Shown here one piece after another: positions 1-13,100 of a stretch of DNA of 64,000 nucleotides. Location of the stretch: NCBI GenBank assembly GCA_018398585.1, contig JAGTTD010000007.1, positions 33,074,911 through 33,138,910 on the forward strand. The letters run 5' to 3'. The notes below the pieces were generated by a model that was given only the letters and a program-made list of their open reading frames with translations, did no database searches and had not been told where the DNA came from. The position numbers and the translations under genes were made by a program. The stretch's first letter is position 1. Each line of letters starts with the position of its first letter. Origin of the DNA: Simmondsia chinensis (lineage: Eukaryota > Streptophyta > Magnoliopsida > Caryophyllales > Simmondsiaceae).

Positions 1-959
1 TAGACGTTATGTTTGCAAGAAGTTTAAATGAAAAAAACATAGTATTGTTAATTCTAGTTTGTTCTTTTTTTTCTTTTGCAGCCTGGAACTATTTTTTGCT
101 ACGTAAGCGGGTTAAGGATTTGAACCTAGGACCTTTGCATAGGGCCTCAACCTTGTTGATATTTTATCATTACAGACTAAAGCCGCATTGGCATGTGTCC
201 ATACTTATATGGTCCTAGTAAGTAAAGTGCAATAACCATGAACTAAGGAGGCTATTATAAAAATACCATTGCGTAATAGCTAGCTCAAAATCGGCCATTA
301 TGTTAAATAGCCAGTCTTTATTTGATTATTGCTCTCTCTTTTGTCAATCGCTGTCATAAAATTGGTATAATCCTTTTTCTTTATAGCATGAAACACAGAG
401 ATTTCACATTAAATCTATATCATTTTTTTAATCCTTCAATTTTTTCAATCTGATGGGGGGTTTTGGACATCAGTAGCATAATAGTGTTATGCATTCCTGA
501 ATCCTCATTCCACTGCTGGGGGCAATATATATTGAGAGGCGTTAGGAGGCGCCAATCTATCATTATTTTCACACCACTTCTGATCAGCCTTCAGGCATGC
601 TTTTCATGTCTGCTTATAGTCATCCACAATTTATTGAATGCAATAACTAGTAATAAACATCATGAAACCAATTGAGATTTCAAGTGTTGTGTTGCAGATG
701 TTATGCAACAAATCTGAACATTCGTGTAACACAACAACTAAATCAAAATCCATTGCATAATGGTCATTACATTACTGTCTTTCATTTGATTCCACTCTCC
801 TGCTCCATGGCTTCTGATATCTTTATTATGTATTTGCTGTAGTGGAGGATACCTATGGATGTTGCTTGTCATTCCAAAATGTACTTTCTGTCAAATAAAA
901 TGGCTTTCTTTTTTGTTTTTCTTCTCATATTGATTTTGTATCACTGGTGTTGCTTGCAG
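1..959 (+). other. Intron sequence left of the first visible NAC exon
   Basis: AT-rich DNA without a convincing coding segment. I looked for the first NAC subdomains (A and B), which must precede the exon at 960, and found nothing like them, so the 5' exon(s) lie left of the window. The stretch ends in a good acceptor, TTGCTTGCAG, at 950-959. Confidence 0.6.
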
Positions 960-1177
960 ATGATGTATGGTACTTGCTTCCTCCAGAGAGTCGTAAAGTG
1001 ACTGACACGGGGCATTGGAAGGCCAAAGGAGAGAAGTGTGAGGTTTATTCCAATACTGAAATCACCGGATGGAGAAGTACCCTTGAGTTCTATGAAGGTC
1101 GGTTCCCAAACAGGCATAAAACAGATTGGGTGATGCAAGAGTATTCGATTGCAGACAAGGGTTTAAGCATTCCACGG
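960..1177 (+). CDS. NAC exon encoding subdomains C and D
   Basis: Begins after TTGCTTGCAG at codon position 2, so the previous exon must supply one base. It encodes DDVWYLLPPESRKV, then the DNA-contacting NAC core (GHWKAKG, GWRSTLEFYEG) and the TDWVMQEY motif. It ends at CCACGG before gtattc, phase 0. An open frame running on to 1219 is intron read-through. Confidence 0.8.
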
Positions 1178-4100
1178 GTATTCAACCAATCCTCTTATCC
1201 CTACATGCTTATCTGCTGATATTATTTTTTCTTATCTTCACCCGACCTTCCAGTCAATTCCGGGTTTGGTTGGCCTTATTGCAGACCTCTCACTCATTGT
1301 GTCGACTCTTCCTCTGTGATGGAGGTCGGAACCCAACAACGCTGCATCAGCAGGGTAGTGAAGATGTTGGTCTTCAAAGCAACAATGCATTAGCTGATGC
1401 GCATAGCAACAAATCTGGAGAGGGCTCCGTGAGCCAACCCCAGGTAGGTTTTGTTTTCTACTTTGCTGTTAAATGAGTGATGTTCCATGGCCACTTTAGC
1501 TATTTTAGCCACACTTGTGTACGGTTAGGTGTGAAGAGGTTAAGCTCGGCTAGTTTTTGAGATATTTCTAACTTCTTGACTTGATTTTAAGAGTGTGACA
1601 TATCAACATCTAAATACCCTTACCTGACATAGGCGCTTAGGGTGAAATGGGAGTTTGGGTAACGTAGCTTTTGACAACATTCGGTTTACAACTAACGAGT
1701 GGTTGTATTGTTTCTTCTTTGGTCCATTGCCTTGACCCCAGAAACCTTGTGTTTGTGAATTCCAATATCTGGTGGTCTCAAATGTTTATATGCCGTCTAC
1801 GTTATCTGAAATTCCGTGTATTTTGTTGTTTGTGTTTTTGGTAATTTTATCCTATAGGTGAATGTAGGACACACTGAACCTAAGGTCTTTCTTGTTGGAG
1901 ATTACCTGCTTGATGATGACTACATTTCAAGAGGTGATTATTTGGCACTGGAAGACCTTGCTAATTCACAAGCTTCGTCGTCTAATTCGGACATCTCCAG
2001 TTCTGTGTCCATATCGTCGGATGATTACTTTGATTCTGAGGCTCTGTTACGTGAGCTGGAGCCTCAAAACAGTGGTGAGCATAAGCCAGATCTCGGCCAT
2101 TGCAAGTTCAGTGTCTCAGCATCTTGCAGACCGAATGAGGTCCTTGTGCAGCCTGCTTCCAAGGGTATGTCATTGCACTTTTGTAATCTCCTGTTTTTTG
2201 CTTTCTGGGTAGTGGAGGGTAAAACTTATCTCTCGTTACCCCTCAATTTGGGGATAAAGGAGGGGGGTAAATTTTTAACAAAATTTGGAAAATTTTGCTC
2301 TTATTTTAACTATAACTCTCTTTACTCTTCCTACTTTACCCAATTGTTAAATGAGGTTAACTCATTTACTCCCCTTTTATTCTTATCCCTCTTTATTAAA
2401 CATTTTCAAATAAGGGTATAATAATACCTTACCCTTCCTCTCTTTACCCCGTTTACTCAATTGCCAAACGAAACATAAAAGCCTCGTCAATACTATCTAG
2501 CGTATACCAATTGTGAACTTCAACATTCTTAAGACATCAACAAAATAATATAGGAATAAAATTAGGGTTCATCAATCCTGGAATCTACTTCTACACTTCA
2601 ATTTGCTGTAATGTAGTTGTGTCTGTGCAATTAAATTCAACTCGTGGAGCCTCTACGTTCTAGAGTCCCATTATGATGCAACATATAAGAAGAGTTTATT
2701 GATGGTAGAAGACATGATATTTTATTATATTTTGATAGATTAATTGATAGGATTAAACTAAAATATATCTTTAAGCGAATAGGTTATTTACCATTATTTT
2801 CGTTAATAGGATAATTTATTTCTTTTTATCTTAGAGAAGTATTTTTTTAGTTGATTTCTTATTTATCTTTTTAGCTATTCAATAAGGATTAGTTTTTGCC
2901 TATAGAGCTTCGTACTAGCCATTCCTCGTGTGATGCACGGTTGGATTTAAATATTTGTGCAACATAATTACTCATGAAGAGTTATTGCCTGGAAAATAAA
3001 ATTTTTTTTTTTTTCCAAAACCGTTAAATATGGTATAGTATTTGTAACCAAGCAATCCACTATATTTTGTTTGAGCGATAGAAATAAATGAATAAGGACA
3101 AATCTTTTGTTGGAGAAAGAGTAAATGAGGATTAAATACTTAAGTTTCTAAAAATTTTTCAAGCAAAATTATAGTAAAATGAACATAAAAATAAAAATCA
3201 AACAGTAACTAAGGTTTAACCATTGTTTTTCCTTTTTATTTTTAACCTTTCTGTATTTTTGGTATTTAGATATCAAATTATTGTATCTTGCTCATTGAGT
3301 AATATGAAAAAAAATGCAACTGGGTTATAAAACTAAAGTTAAATAATTAATTTTTCATATTAATAATTTTATATTATTTGAATTCAATGTATACAATGTT
3401 GCTCTTTAGATTGTATTTTGTTTAGTTTGAGAATTAAACCATCGTGTTAAATTGGACTTATTTATTGAGTTTAATATTACTTTTTAGCATTAGCTTTTTC
3501 ATTCTCCATGATTTTATTTTAGGAAACAAACCTCACCTATGACGCCCCCAAATAATATAGCAAATAGGTTTAAACCAAAAAGGCGCTACACAGTTGTACT
3601 ATAATGAACTACACATTTGTACTTATAATGAATTCCCTCATCATGGTACGAAGCCCGAAAACTTCCGACTTATAATTCCTCAAATTTCCATAAAAGTTCT
3701 CGTAATATATAATAGATCAAATCCCAAATAACTTCAAATCGTATAAAATGTAATCACACAATCAATCAATTACGTATACCCGATCGTATATAATTTCAAA
3801 TCGTAAGAATAGTAATCATACAATCAATAAAACACGTATGCTCGCCCCTACTTTCACAAAATAATAAATCACTAAAATATAAGTCATATACATCAAATCA
3901 TACAAAACAATTTTCATATTAAACAAACAAGTAGGGAAGTAGTATACTTACCTTCATTATCTTCTATTCGAATATTCAAACTTCTATTATGAATTAGCTT
4001 CCAAAACCTAGCAAGAGACTGGAATTGGGATTGATGATTGAATGATAGACTCTTGAAGGAGAGAAAAAATCGGTTGGAAAAGGGGGAAGGAGAAACTAGG

Positions 4101-7100
4101 GTTTAAACCCTTCCCCTCTTCTTTATATATAAATTTATGTAACCCTAATATTATTAATGGGCTTTTTTTTTTTTTTAAATTCGCCCATTATTTATTTAGT
4201 AGCCCAATTATAATTATTATGAGTTGTAATTATACTATAGTACCTTGCACAATTTAATTAGCCCAGGTTTCACATATTATAATACCTAAACCCAAATTAA
4301 TTACCCTGAGTTTCACATATTATAATATCTAGTCCAATTTAATTTCCCCGAGTTTCACATATTATAATATTTAGTCCAATTTAATTAGATTCGATTATAA
4401 TTTCAAATTATACATGAATGTATTATTTAATTGTATTGGTGTATTTTCAAAATGTGTATTGGTAATTATGTAAAACATTGATTAATATATGTATAAGATG
4501 TGTATGAGATAGTCCCTGTATGTATTTAAGTGTTTAAAACATATAAGGGGTGTGTGTCGACACATGGGCCATGTGTGTCAACACACAATCCAACAGTAAC
4601 ACTGTGGAATAGGTGTGTGTCGACACACATGGCCCGTGTGTCGACACACAGCCTTACAGAAGCGCACGGCAGAATGTTGTGTGTCGACACATAGGGACTG
4701 TGTGCCGACACACAATCCAGCAGTGAGCTGTGTGTCGGCACATAGCCCCTGTGTGTCGATACACAGGTCAGAGTTTCTAGCAGTTTCGGGCGGTTTTTTC
4801 CCGAAACAGTGTGGCTCTTTTTGCATGTTTTGAAGGGACGTCTCTTCTCATGATTAATATACATATTGTCCAGATCCCATTTTGGATGATTCATAAAAAA
4901 AGAAGAACAACTACAAGTGTTCTTGTGTTTTTGGGGCAATTCAAGTGTTTGATTGTTAAAACTTAATCAATCTCTCTACATCTTTGTCGATCTCTCCCTT
5001 TACACATCTTCACTTCATATTTGGTTGTTGTTGTATCCCCGAGGATATTTCGTACACCGAAATAAGCCTTAAGGAAAGTGATTACATAGCCTCAACACCT
5101 GAGATCTTCTGGTTACCCGTTTGCAAGGATTTTGCAAGTAATTTTTGATTTGTTCTAACAATCTTAAGGCTTATCTTCTGATTTGGATTATGGCTTCATC
5201 ACTAAGGGAAATGACAGCCAACTTTGTGAAGTTGGACCGTTTTGATGGCGGGAACTTCTGCCGATGGCAGAGGAAGATGCATTTCCTTATCACGACGTTG
5301 AATGTGGTGTATGTCCTGAATACACCATTTCCATCCCCATGTTTCTGAGGAGGAGACATTGGCGGAGCAGAGGGCCAGACTGAAGTGGGAGAACGATGAC
5401 TACATCTGTAGAGGGCATATTCTGAATGGTATGACTGATGCCCTGTTTGATGTCTACTCGAACGTGCCGACCGTGAAGGAATTGTGGGACGCTCTTGAGG
5501 CACGCTATATGGCCGAGGATGCTACAAGCAAAAAGTTTTTGGTTAGTCAGTTTAATAATTATAAAATGGTAGATGATCGTCCTGTTATGGAGCAATTCCA
5601 TGAAATCGAACGAATATTGAATAATTTCAAACAACATAAAATGAACATGGACGATACCATAGTTGTTTCTTCCTTAATTGACAAACTTCCTCCTTCTTGG
5701 AAAGATGTTAAGAAAAGTCTTAAACATAAGAAGGAGGATATGTCAATTGAGGAATTGGCTAACCATTTACGTGTTGAGGAAGGTTACAGGGTACGGGATG
5801 AAAACAAAGACCGCCCTGGTGATGTTGGTAAAATCAATATCACGGAAGAAGGCCAGTCAAGCAAGGGACCCAAGAGCACCGGATACTTCCAAAAGAAGAA
5901 TAATAACAAGAGGCCAAAAATGGTCTGTTGGGAGTGTCAGAAGCCCGGTCACTTACGTAAGGACTGTTATCGCCTTAAAAAGAATAAGGGCAAAGGGCTT
6001 GATCATCGCGCCAAAAATTCGAACGATAGGTTCGTGGCGATGATATCGGAAGTCAACTTAGTCAAGAGTGATAACTCTTGGTGGGTTGACTCGGGGGCCA
6101 CGAGACGTGTGTAAGGACAAGGGGTTCTTCACGACTTTTGAACCCATGGAAAACGGAACTGTGTTGTTCATGGGTAATGGGGCGACTATACTGGTTAAAG
6201 GGAAGGGAAAAGTAGATTTACTTTTCACCTCTGGAAAAACCCTTACTTTAACCGATGTATGTTATGCTTCGGATGTGAAGAAGAATCTTGTGTCTGGTGG
6301 CCTGTTTAATCGGTTTGGGTTCAAGTTGGTCTTCGAGGCCGACAAGTTTGTTTTGTCTAAGGGTGGAGTCTTTGTTGGCAAAGGGTACTTGTGCATTGGT
6401 ATGTTCAAGATGAACATTGATAATAAAATTCATAGTTCTGTTTATATGCTTGATTCGTCGTTTTTATGGCATCAAAGGTTAGGTCATGTGAATTTTCGTA
6501 GATTAAATGAAATGGTTAATTCTTCATTGATTCCGCACATAGATAAAATTGATGATAAATGCAAAACGTGCATGTTAACTAAGATAACGAAATTACCATT
6601 TCCTTAAGTGCAAAGAGAGACTAATCTACTTGACCTAGTGCATAGCGATTTATGTGATTTCAAGCGCACACCGAGCTTAGGTGGATAGCATTATTTTGTG
6701 ACATTTATAGATGACAGTTCGAGATTTTGTTATGTATATCTAATAAGTCAAAAAGATGATTCGCTTGATAGATTTAAGCTTATAAAGCAGAAGCTGAATT
6801 ACACTGTGAGACCTTCCTCAAACGCCTTAGGTTGAACCGTGGTGGGGAATACTACAATCCTAACTATTTCGAAACCACCAGAATTGTACATGAAATAACT
6901 GCTCCGTATACACCACAACAGAATGGCGTGGCTGAGAGGAAAAACCGGACTCTAACTGAGATGGTTAATTCCATGTTATCCTATTCCGGTCTCAGCGATG
7001 GGTTTTGGGGTGAGGCTATGTTAACAGCCTGTCACATATTGAATAGAGTTCCAAACAAAAGAAATAAGATAACCCCATATGAATTGTGGAACAAACGAGC

Positions 7101-10100
7101 CCCTAATTTGACTTATCTGAAAGTGTGGGGTGTAGGGCAGTTATTAAAGTCCCTGAACCTAAACGTAAAAAGTTAGGTGAAAGAGGCATTGATTGCATCT
7201 TTGTTGGTTATGCGTCTCAAAGCAAGGCATATCGGTTCTATGTAATCGAACCTAATGATTATATCAATGTAAATACAATAATAGAATCAAGAGACGCGAT
7301 ATTTGATGAGAATCGGTTTACTTCTATTCCTAGACCGAGGGACTATGTACTGATTGAAAGGGACACTCAAGTGTCATATGACGATGTTCGTCATGAGAGG
7401 GAAGATGTCCCTAAAAGTGCTCTAGAACTCCGAAGGAGTAAGAGAGCAAGGAAAGAGAAATCTTTCGGTTCAGACTTCTACACGTTCTTGGCAGAAGGTT
7501 CAAGGAACGATGTGGACCAAGTGGCTCCATATTGTTGTGTCATGGAAGCTGATCCCATGACGTTTAATGAGGCAATGAGGTCTCATGATGCATCCTTTTG
7601 GAAAAAGGCTGCGAATGATGAGATGGATTCCATCTTAGGTAATAATACCTAGATCCTTGTGGGACCTTCCACAAGGAAGTAAGCCAGGTGTAAATGGATC
7701 TTTGAAAAGAAGATGAAAGTCGATGGAACGATTGACAAGTCCAAGGCTCGATTGGTGGCAAAAAGGGTTCACCCAAAAGCATGGGTTGGACTACTTTGAC
7801 ACGTATGCCCCCGTGGCAAGAATATCGACGATAAGGGTATTGATTGCCCTTGCCTCTATTTATAAATTAGTGATACACCAAATGGATGTCAAAACGGCAT
7901 TCCTGAATGGTGAGCTAGAGGAGGAAGTGTACATGGAACAACCGGAAGGTTTTGTTGTTCCAGGCCAAGAGAGAAAAGTGTGTAAACTCATACACTCTCT
8001 GTATGGGCTAAAGCAAGCCCCGAAGCAATGGCACCATAAGTTTGATCAAGTTGTTCTTAACAACGGATTCGTTATAAACGAATCGGATAAATGTGTATAT
8101 AGCAAGTTTGATAATGGCAAAGGGGTCATTGTATGTTTGTATGTCGATGACATGCTGATATTCGGTACTGATATGGAACAAGTAGAGAGAACCAAACGGT
8201 TTCTTTCTGAAAACTTTGTTATGAAAGACATAGGTGAGACGGAGGTGATCCTCGGTATTAGAATTTTAAGGAGTGGTGATTCCATTTCCTTCATTACGTT
8301 GAAAATGTGTTGAAAAGGTTCCATTTTGATGAGTGTGCACCGGCGTCTGTTCCGTTGGACCCTAGTGTGAAACTAGTACCGAATGAGGGCGCTCCAGTGT
8401 CACAACTGAGATATGCCCAGGTCATTGGTAGTCTTATGTATGCCATGACGAGCACAAGGTCAGATATAGCCTTTGCTGTTGGAAAGCTGAGTAGATATAC
8501 TAGCAATCCAAGTAAGAGCCATTGGAAAGTTGTGGATCGTGTACTAAAGTACCTCAAGAAGACTATGAGTTATGGTCTTTCTTATGTAGGGTATCCGCCT
8601 ATTTTGGAGGGATACTCTGATGCAAGTTGGATCTCCGACGTGGAGGATCATGCATCCACAAGCGGATGGGTATTTCTGCTTGGTGGGGGTGCAGTATCTT
8701 GGGGTTCCAAGAAACAGTCTTACATAACTGATTTAACTACGGCAGCGGAGTTTATAGCTCTCGCGTCTGTGGCTAAGGAAGCCGAATGGTTAAAGGATCT
8801 CTTGTATGAGATACCTTTATGGCCTAAGCCGATCTCATCGATATCTATCCATTGTGATAGTCAGGCTACGCTATCTAAAGCGTACAGTGAGGTATACAAC
8901 GGGAGTCCAGACACATTGGTGTAAGGCATAGTATGGCGAGACACCTTATTCGAGAAGGTGTCATTACTGTGGACTTCGTGAGGACCTGTCAGAATAGCGG
9001 ATCCATTTACAAAAGGCCTAGCTAGAGACTTGGTTCTGAAACAAGTGAAGGGATTGGTGTGAAACCTGTCATTTTTAGTTGCCCATGATAGGCCCTCAAC
9101 TCGACGCCTAGTATGACGCTAGGTCTCGGGTTCAATGAGAGAGGCTTGTCATCTGTGTGACTGCAAGCACAAAATGAGAATTACCATCCCGAGTGTGAAG
9201 TGCTTGATACCTGCGTCAGAGATTCTAAGAGGATGAGCATATGCTTTTAATGGACCTGGTTCTAGAACTTATTAAATGTCGCGTCGCAGGGACATGATCA
9301 ATGAGGTCCACCTTAGTGTGTGTTGAAGTTTGGCCGCTTCAAAGGGGTGATTTTTGACTAAGGGTTTGGCCCTGAAACACTCACGAAGGGTACAGGACAC
9401 AAGGCCACAAATGTGTCGATCTAGGAGGTGTAGGGTGTGTTCGGGGAGTACGCCTAGTGCGTGATTGGATAGTCGGTTAGTGAAATGGGTTGTATGGTTC
9501 AAAACTTGGTCTACCATTTTTGATCCGATTAACTGTATGGTCCTTTCACTAGTCGGGGGTTCGATTGGGAGACACCCACGTTGACGCACGACGTGGCGTC
9601 CTTTATTCGAGATGTCATATTGAGATTGATTGTATTTTGAAAATGGTGGGGGATTGTTGGTGTATTTTCAAAAAGTGTATTGGTAATTATGTAAAACATT
9701 GGTGAATATATGTATAAGATGTGCATGAGATAGTCCTGGTATTTATTTAAGTGTTTAAAACATATAAGGGGTGTGTGTCGACACACAATCCAACAGTAAC
9801 ACTGTGGTATAGGTGTGTGTCGACACACATGGCCCGTGTGTTGACACACAAGGACTGTGTGCCGACACACAATCCAACAGTGAGCTGTGTGTCGACACAT
9901 AGGTCAGAGTTTCTGGCAGTTTCGCGCGGTTTTTTCCCGAAACAGTGTGGCTCTTTTTGCGTGTTTTGAAGGGATGTCTTTTCTCATGATTAATATACAT
10001 ATTGCCCAGATCCCATTTTGGATGATTCATAAAAAAAGAAAAACAACTACAAGTGTTCTTGTGTTTTTGGTGCAATCCAAGTGTTTGATTGTTAAAACTC

Positions 10101-13100
10101 AATCAATCTCTCTACATCTTTGCCGATCTCTTCCTTTACACATCTTCAGTCCATATTTGGTTGTTGTATCCCCGAGGATATTTCGTACTCCTAAATAAGC
10201 CTTAAGGAAAGTGATTACATAGCCTCAACACCTGAGATCTTCTAGTTACCCGTTTGCAAGGGATTTTGCAAATAATTTTCGATTTGTTCTAACAAATTGT
10301 ACCAGAAAAACTAATAATATTAATATTTATACTTTGTAGGCTTGTGAAAATTTGTTTTATCAATATTTCAATTCGATAGTTCATAAAGTCCTACTTCCAT
10401 AAGTTATGTATATATTATTTATCTAAAGTCATATTTGTCTAATTTATCAAAAGGATATGCATATTCGTTCTTTAAAATAATATAAGCTTTTCCAAAGTTA
10501 TACTTAATTATATATTTTTTGACCCAATTATAATTTCAAATTATTGTTAATGTATTATTTAATATTACTTAAAAAATAATACCTATTAAATATGTATATT
10601 TAGACTTTGAGGGCTTGCGAAAATTTGTTTTATAAATACTTCATTTTCGTAGTTGATGGAGTTCTACTTCCATGCTCATGTAGATATTACTTATCTTATT
10701 CCTTAGTTGATAGAGTCATATTTGTCTAACTTATTAGAAAGGTATGCATATTTTTCATTTTAAAATAATGAGTTTATTGAAAATTATAAATTATAGATTT
10801 TTGAAACTATATACATATCTATTTAGATCATATGTTTGGTCATTTGTGTTCTAATTTAATTTTAGTTAATAACTTTTCTTAATAAATAATTCAAATTAAC
10901 ACGGATGATAAATTATGAAAAATAATTAATATGCCACAATGAGAAAAAGATACATGATAATACCAAAAAAAAAAAAAAAAAAAAAAGTGTATAAGAACTT
11001 CTTTGAAATACCAAAAAACTATATGCCAAAAATATGATTATGTTAAATGAAAAATAAAATAATCGAAAGAAAAATAATTACATATTACAAAAATAGGTAA
11101 AAACCCTAAAAATACCCACAAAATAGTACAATTACGTAAAGTTGAGATCGAACGTATCTAATGTAGACAATGAGAGTAAGGTTAACTCATATTGGCATGA
11201 AAAGATTTACATATTATAATTATAATTTTGTAAGTATATATTATGTGTTATTATTTATTATTCAATTTCTCATAGTTCTAGCTAACTCTAATATAGGTCA
11301 GCAAAAGTGCTTACGTGGTAAAGTAACATAACATTCCCAGTGCTCCAGGGTTCCCGTCCAAGCATGGTCTTTTTTTTTTTTTGGGGGGGGGGGGGGGGTT
11401 TGGATGTACGCAGCCTTCCCCCTTCATAGTGCTTACGTGGTGCGCAGTTAAATTGATAATTAAGTGAAAATTACAAAGTAAAAGTAAAAATGATGTAACA
11501 TTACAAAGAAAATTATTGATATCAATTAACCTTTTTAGTCTTTTAATTAATGTGTGAAGTTTCACATTGAATAGGGTTCAAGATGTTGTAAATATAATGA
11601 TTAATGATTAAGTATTTAAATAAGATTAGTGATTATTTTTGTTTGTATTTTGTTTCTACTCAAATTGTGTCAAATTTATCCATATTATTCCTTTATTTTT
11701 TTTTTTTTTGTTAATATTCAATTACATTTTTTTATTCACCTTTTCTTTTTTTAGAAAATTTTCTATAAATTATTTTATATTTGTACTCTTATATAATTTG
11801 GTAATTTTTTTTGTTATATTAAGTTTGTTACGGATGGGCCTAGGCCCACCCGCCAACCCTTCCCGCCAACTCGAGTCCTTACCCGCACCCCACACCCGGA
11901 AACCCCCTCATTGCCAGCTCAGCCCTAATATAACTACCCTTACTAGTATAAATAAGTAATTCCCCCTTAGTGATTAGGCATGCTTAGCATGTTAAGAGTG
12001 TGAAGCTCTCTCTCTCTCTCCCGCAATGTTTCTCTAGAATTCTCCTCCCTTCTTCTACTTCTCCCCCCCCTTTCCCCCTATACTTTGTATTTATCCTATA
12101 CTATCAAATATACATGCAAAGGGATAGCAATCTAGCTATCCTGTAGGCCTTTGTCTCAATATTGTGTTAGATTTATCATTGATTGTGTGTTGGATTGTGG
12201 GTATTGGATTGGATTGAGTTGGGGATTTGATAGCTTGGATAGGATCCGATCTCGGGTTGTATCAATTGGTATCAGAGCGGTCTTTCCTCGGCTTGTTCAT
12301 TGTGATCGGCTCAATCCTAGTGTTGCACATAAGGTGTTTGATGAAATGCCTCAAGTATTTTTGAGAGCAAACATTCCTCAGCCAGTTGCAGTTAGCTTCA
12401 ATCGTTGTTAATGGGGGACGACTCTAAGTATTGGGTGTTGGAGAGGAACTTGGGTGAAAAGCTTGATTGGCGCTATGATGTTTTGGTGGAAGCCATGGTT
12501 GAGATGAAAAAGATGATGAAGAGGCTATTGTTGCAGATGGGGACAGTCACGGGTCTGCTTCACGCCAACCTGGTGCCGCCAGCTCCAACATTGCAACGTA
12601 GTAGGAATTTTGGTTCTAAACATTGATCCCTGTCTTCCGCTCCTGATCGTCACCATAGGCGAGGTAACCATCGATTCTCCACTCGCCTTAAACAGCTAGA
12701 GTTCCCTAGGTTCAATGGGAGTAGTGATGTGGTAGATTGGATATACCAATGTGAGCGTTGCATCGTTCTTAATCAGACGCCAAAGGGATTGAAGTCTATG
12801 CACGCTAGTGTGGCTTTGGAAGGCGTTGCCCATGATTGGCATGTCGCCTACCAACAATTATGGCCTATTGGTGTCGCCAACCCTTGGGATTTGTATTCCA
12901 CTGAACTCGGGATGAGATTCTCCACTCCAAAGCCACCATAACCCTCGTACCGAGCTTACTAAGCTCAAACAAGTCGGGACCCTTGATGAATACTTAACTG
13001 CATTTGAGCCCCTGGTTAATCATAGTGGGTTCAACGAAGAACAAAGAGTTGGCGCCTTCATGGGTCGTTTATGTGAGGACTTGGCGGAATGGCTGAAGTT

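Larger units (their letters stand above)
4434..10294 (+). mobile_element. Copia element A (Ty1/copia LTR retrotransposon), decayed
   Basis: Full-length but broken element in the NAC intron, same strand as the gene. LTRs are 4434-5160 and 9655-10294. The target-site duplication AATTG flanks it at 4429-4433 and 10295-10299. The internal order gag, protease, integrase, RT, RNase H is diagnostic of Ty1/copia. LTRs differ by several percent over their aligned right halves plus an 87-bp length difference from repeat-unit loss, so the insertion is not recent. It belongs to the same family as copia C: shared gag start, shared downstream non-coding block and palindrome-rich LTRs. Confidence 0.92.

Noticed and set aside
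100..170. Minus-strand B-box-like GGTTCAAATCC that could mark a tRNA or SINE
   Set aside because: No matching A-box, no cloverleaf and no TSD; too little to call.
1126..1284. Start of an independent gene at the ATG at 1126 running to 1476
   Set aside because: Its first part overlaps the NAC exon in another frame and crosses an intron; only 1285-1443 is coding, as a NAC exon.
4526..4939. Open frames on both strands with repeated C-V-D-T-H / C-R-H-T peptides, resembling a Cys/His repeat protein (also 9529-10102, 39293-39520 and 44642-44960)
   Set aside because: They follow from the TGTGTCGACACA palindromes in copia LTRs, appear in both strands and several frames, and do not keep one frame between the paired LTRs.
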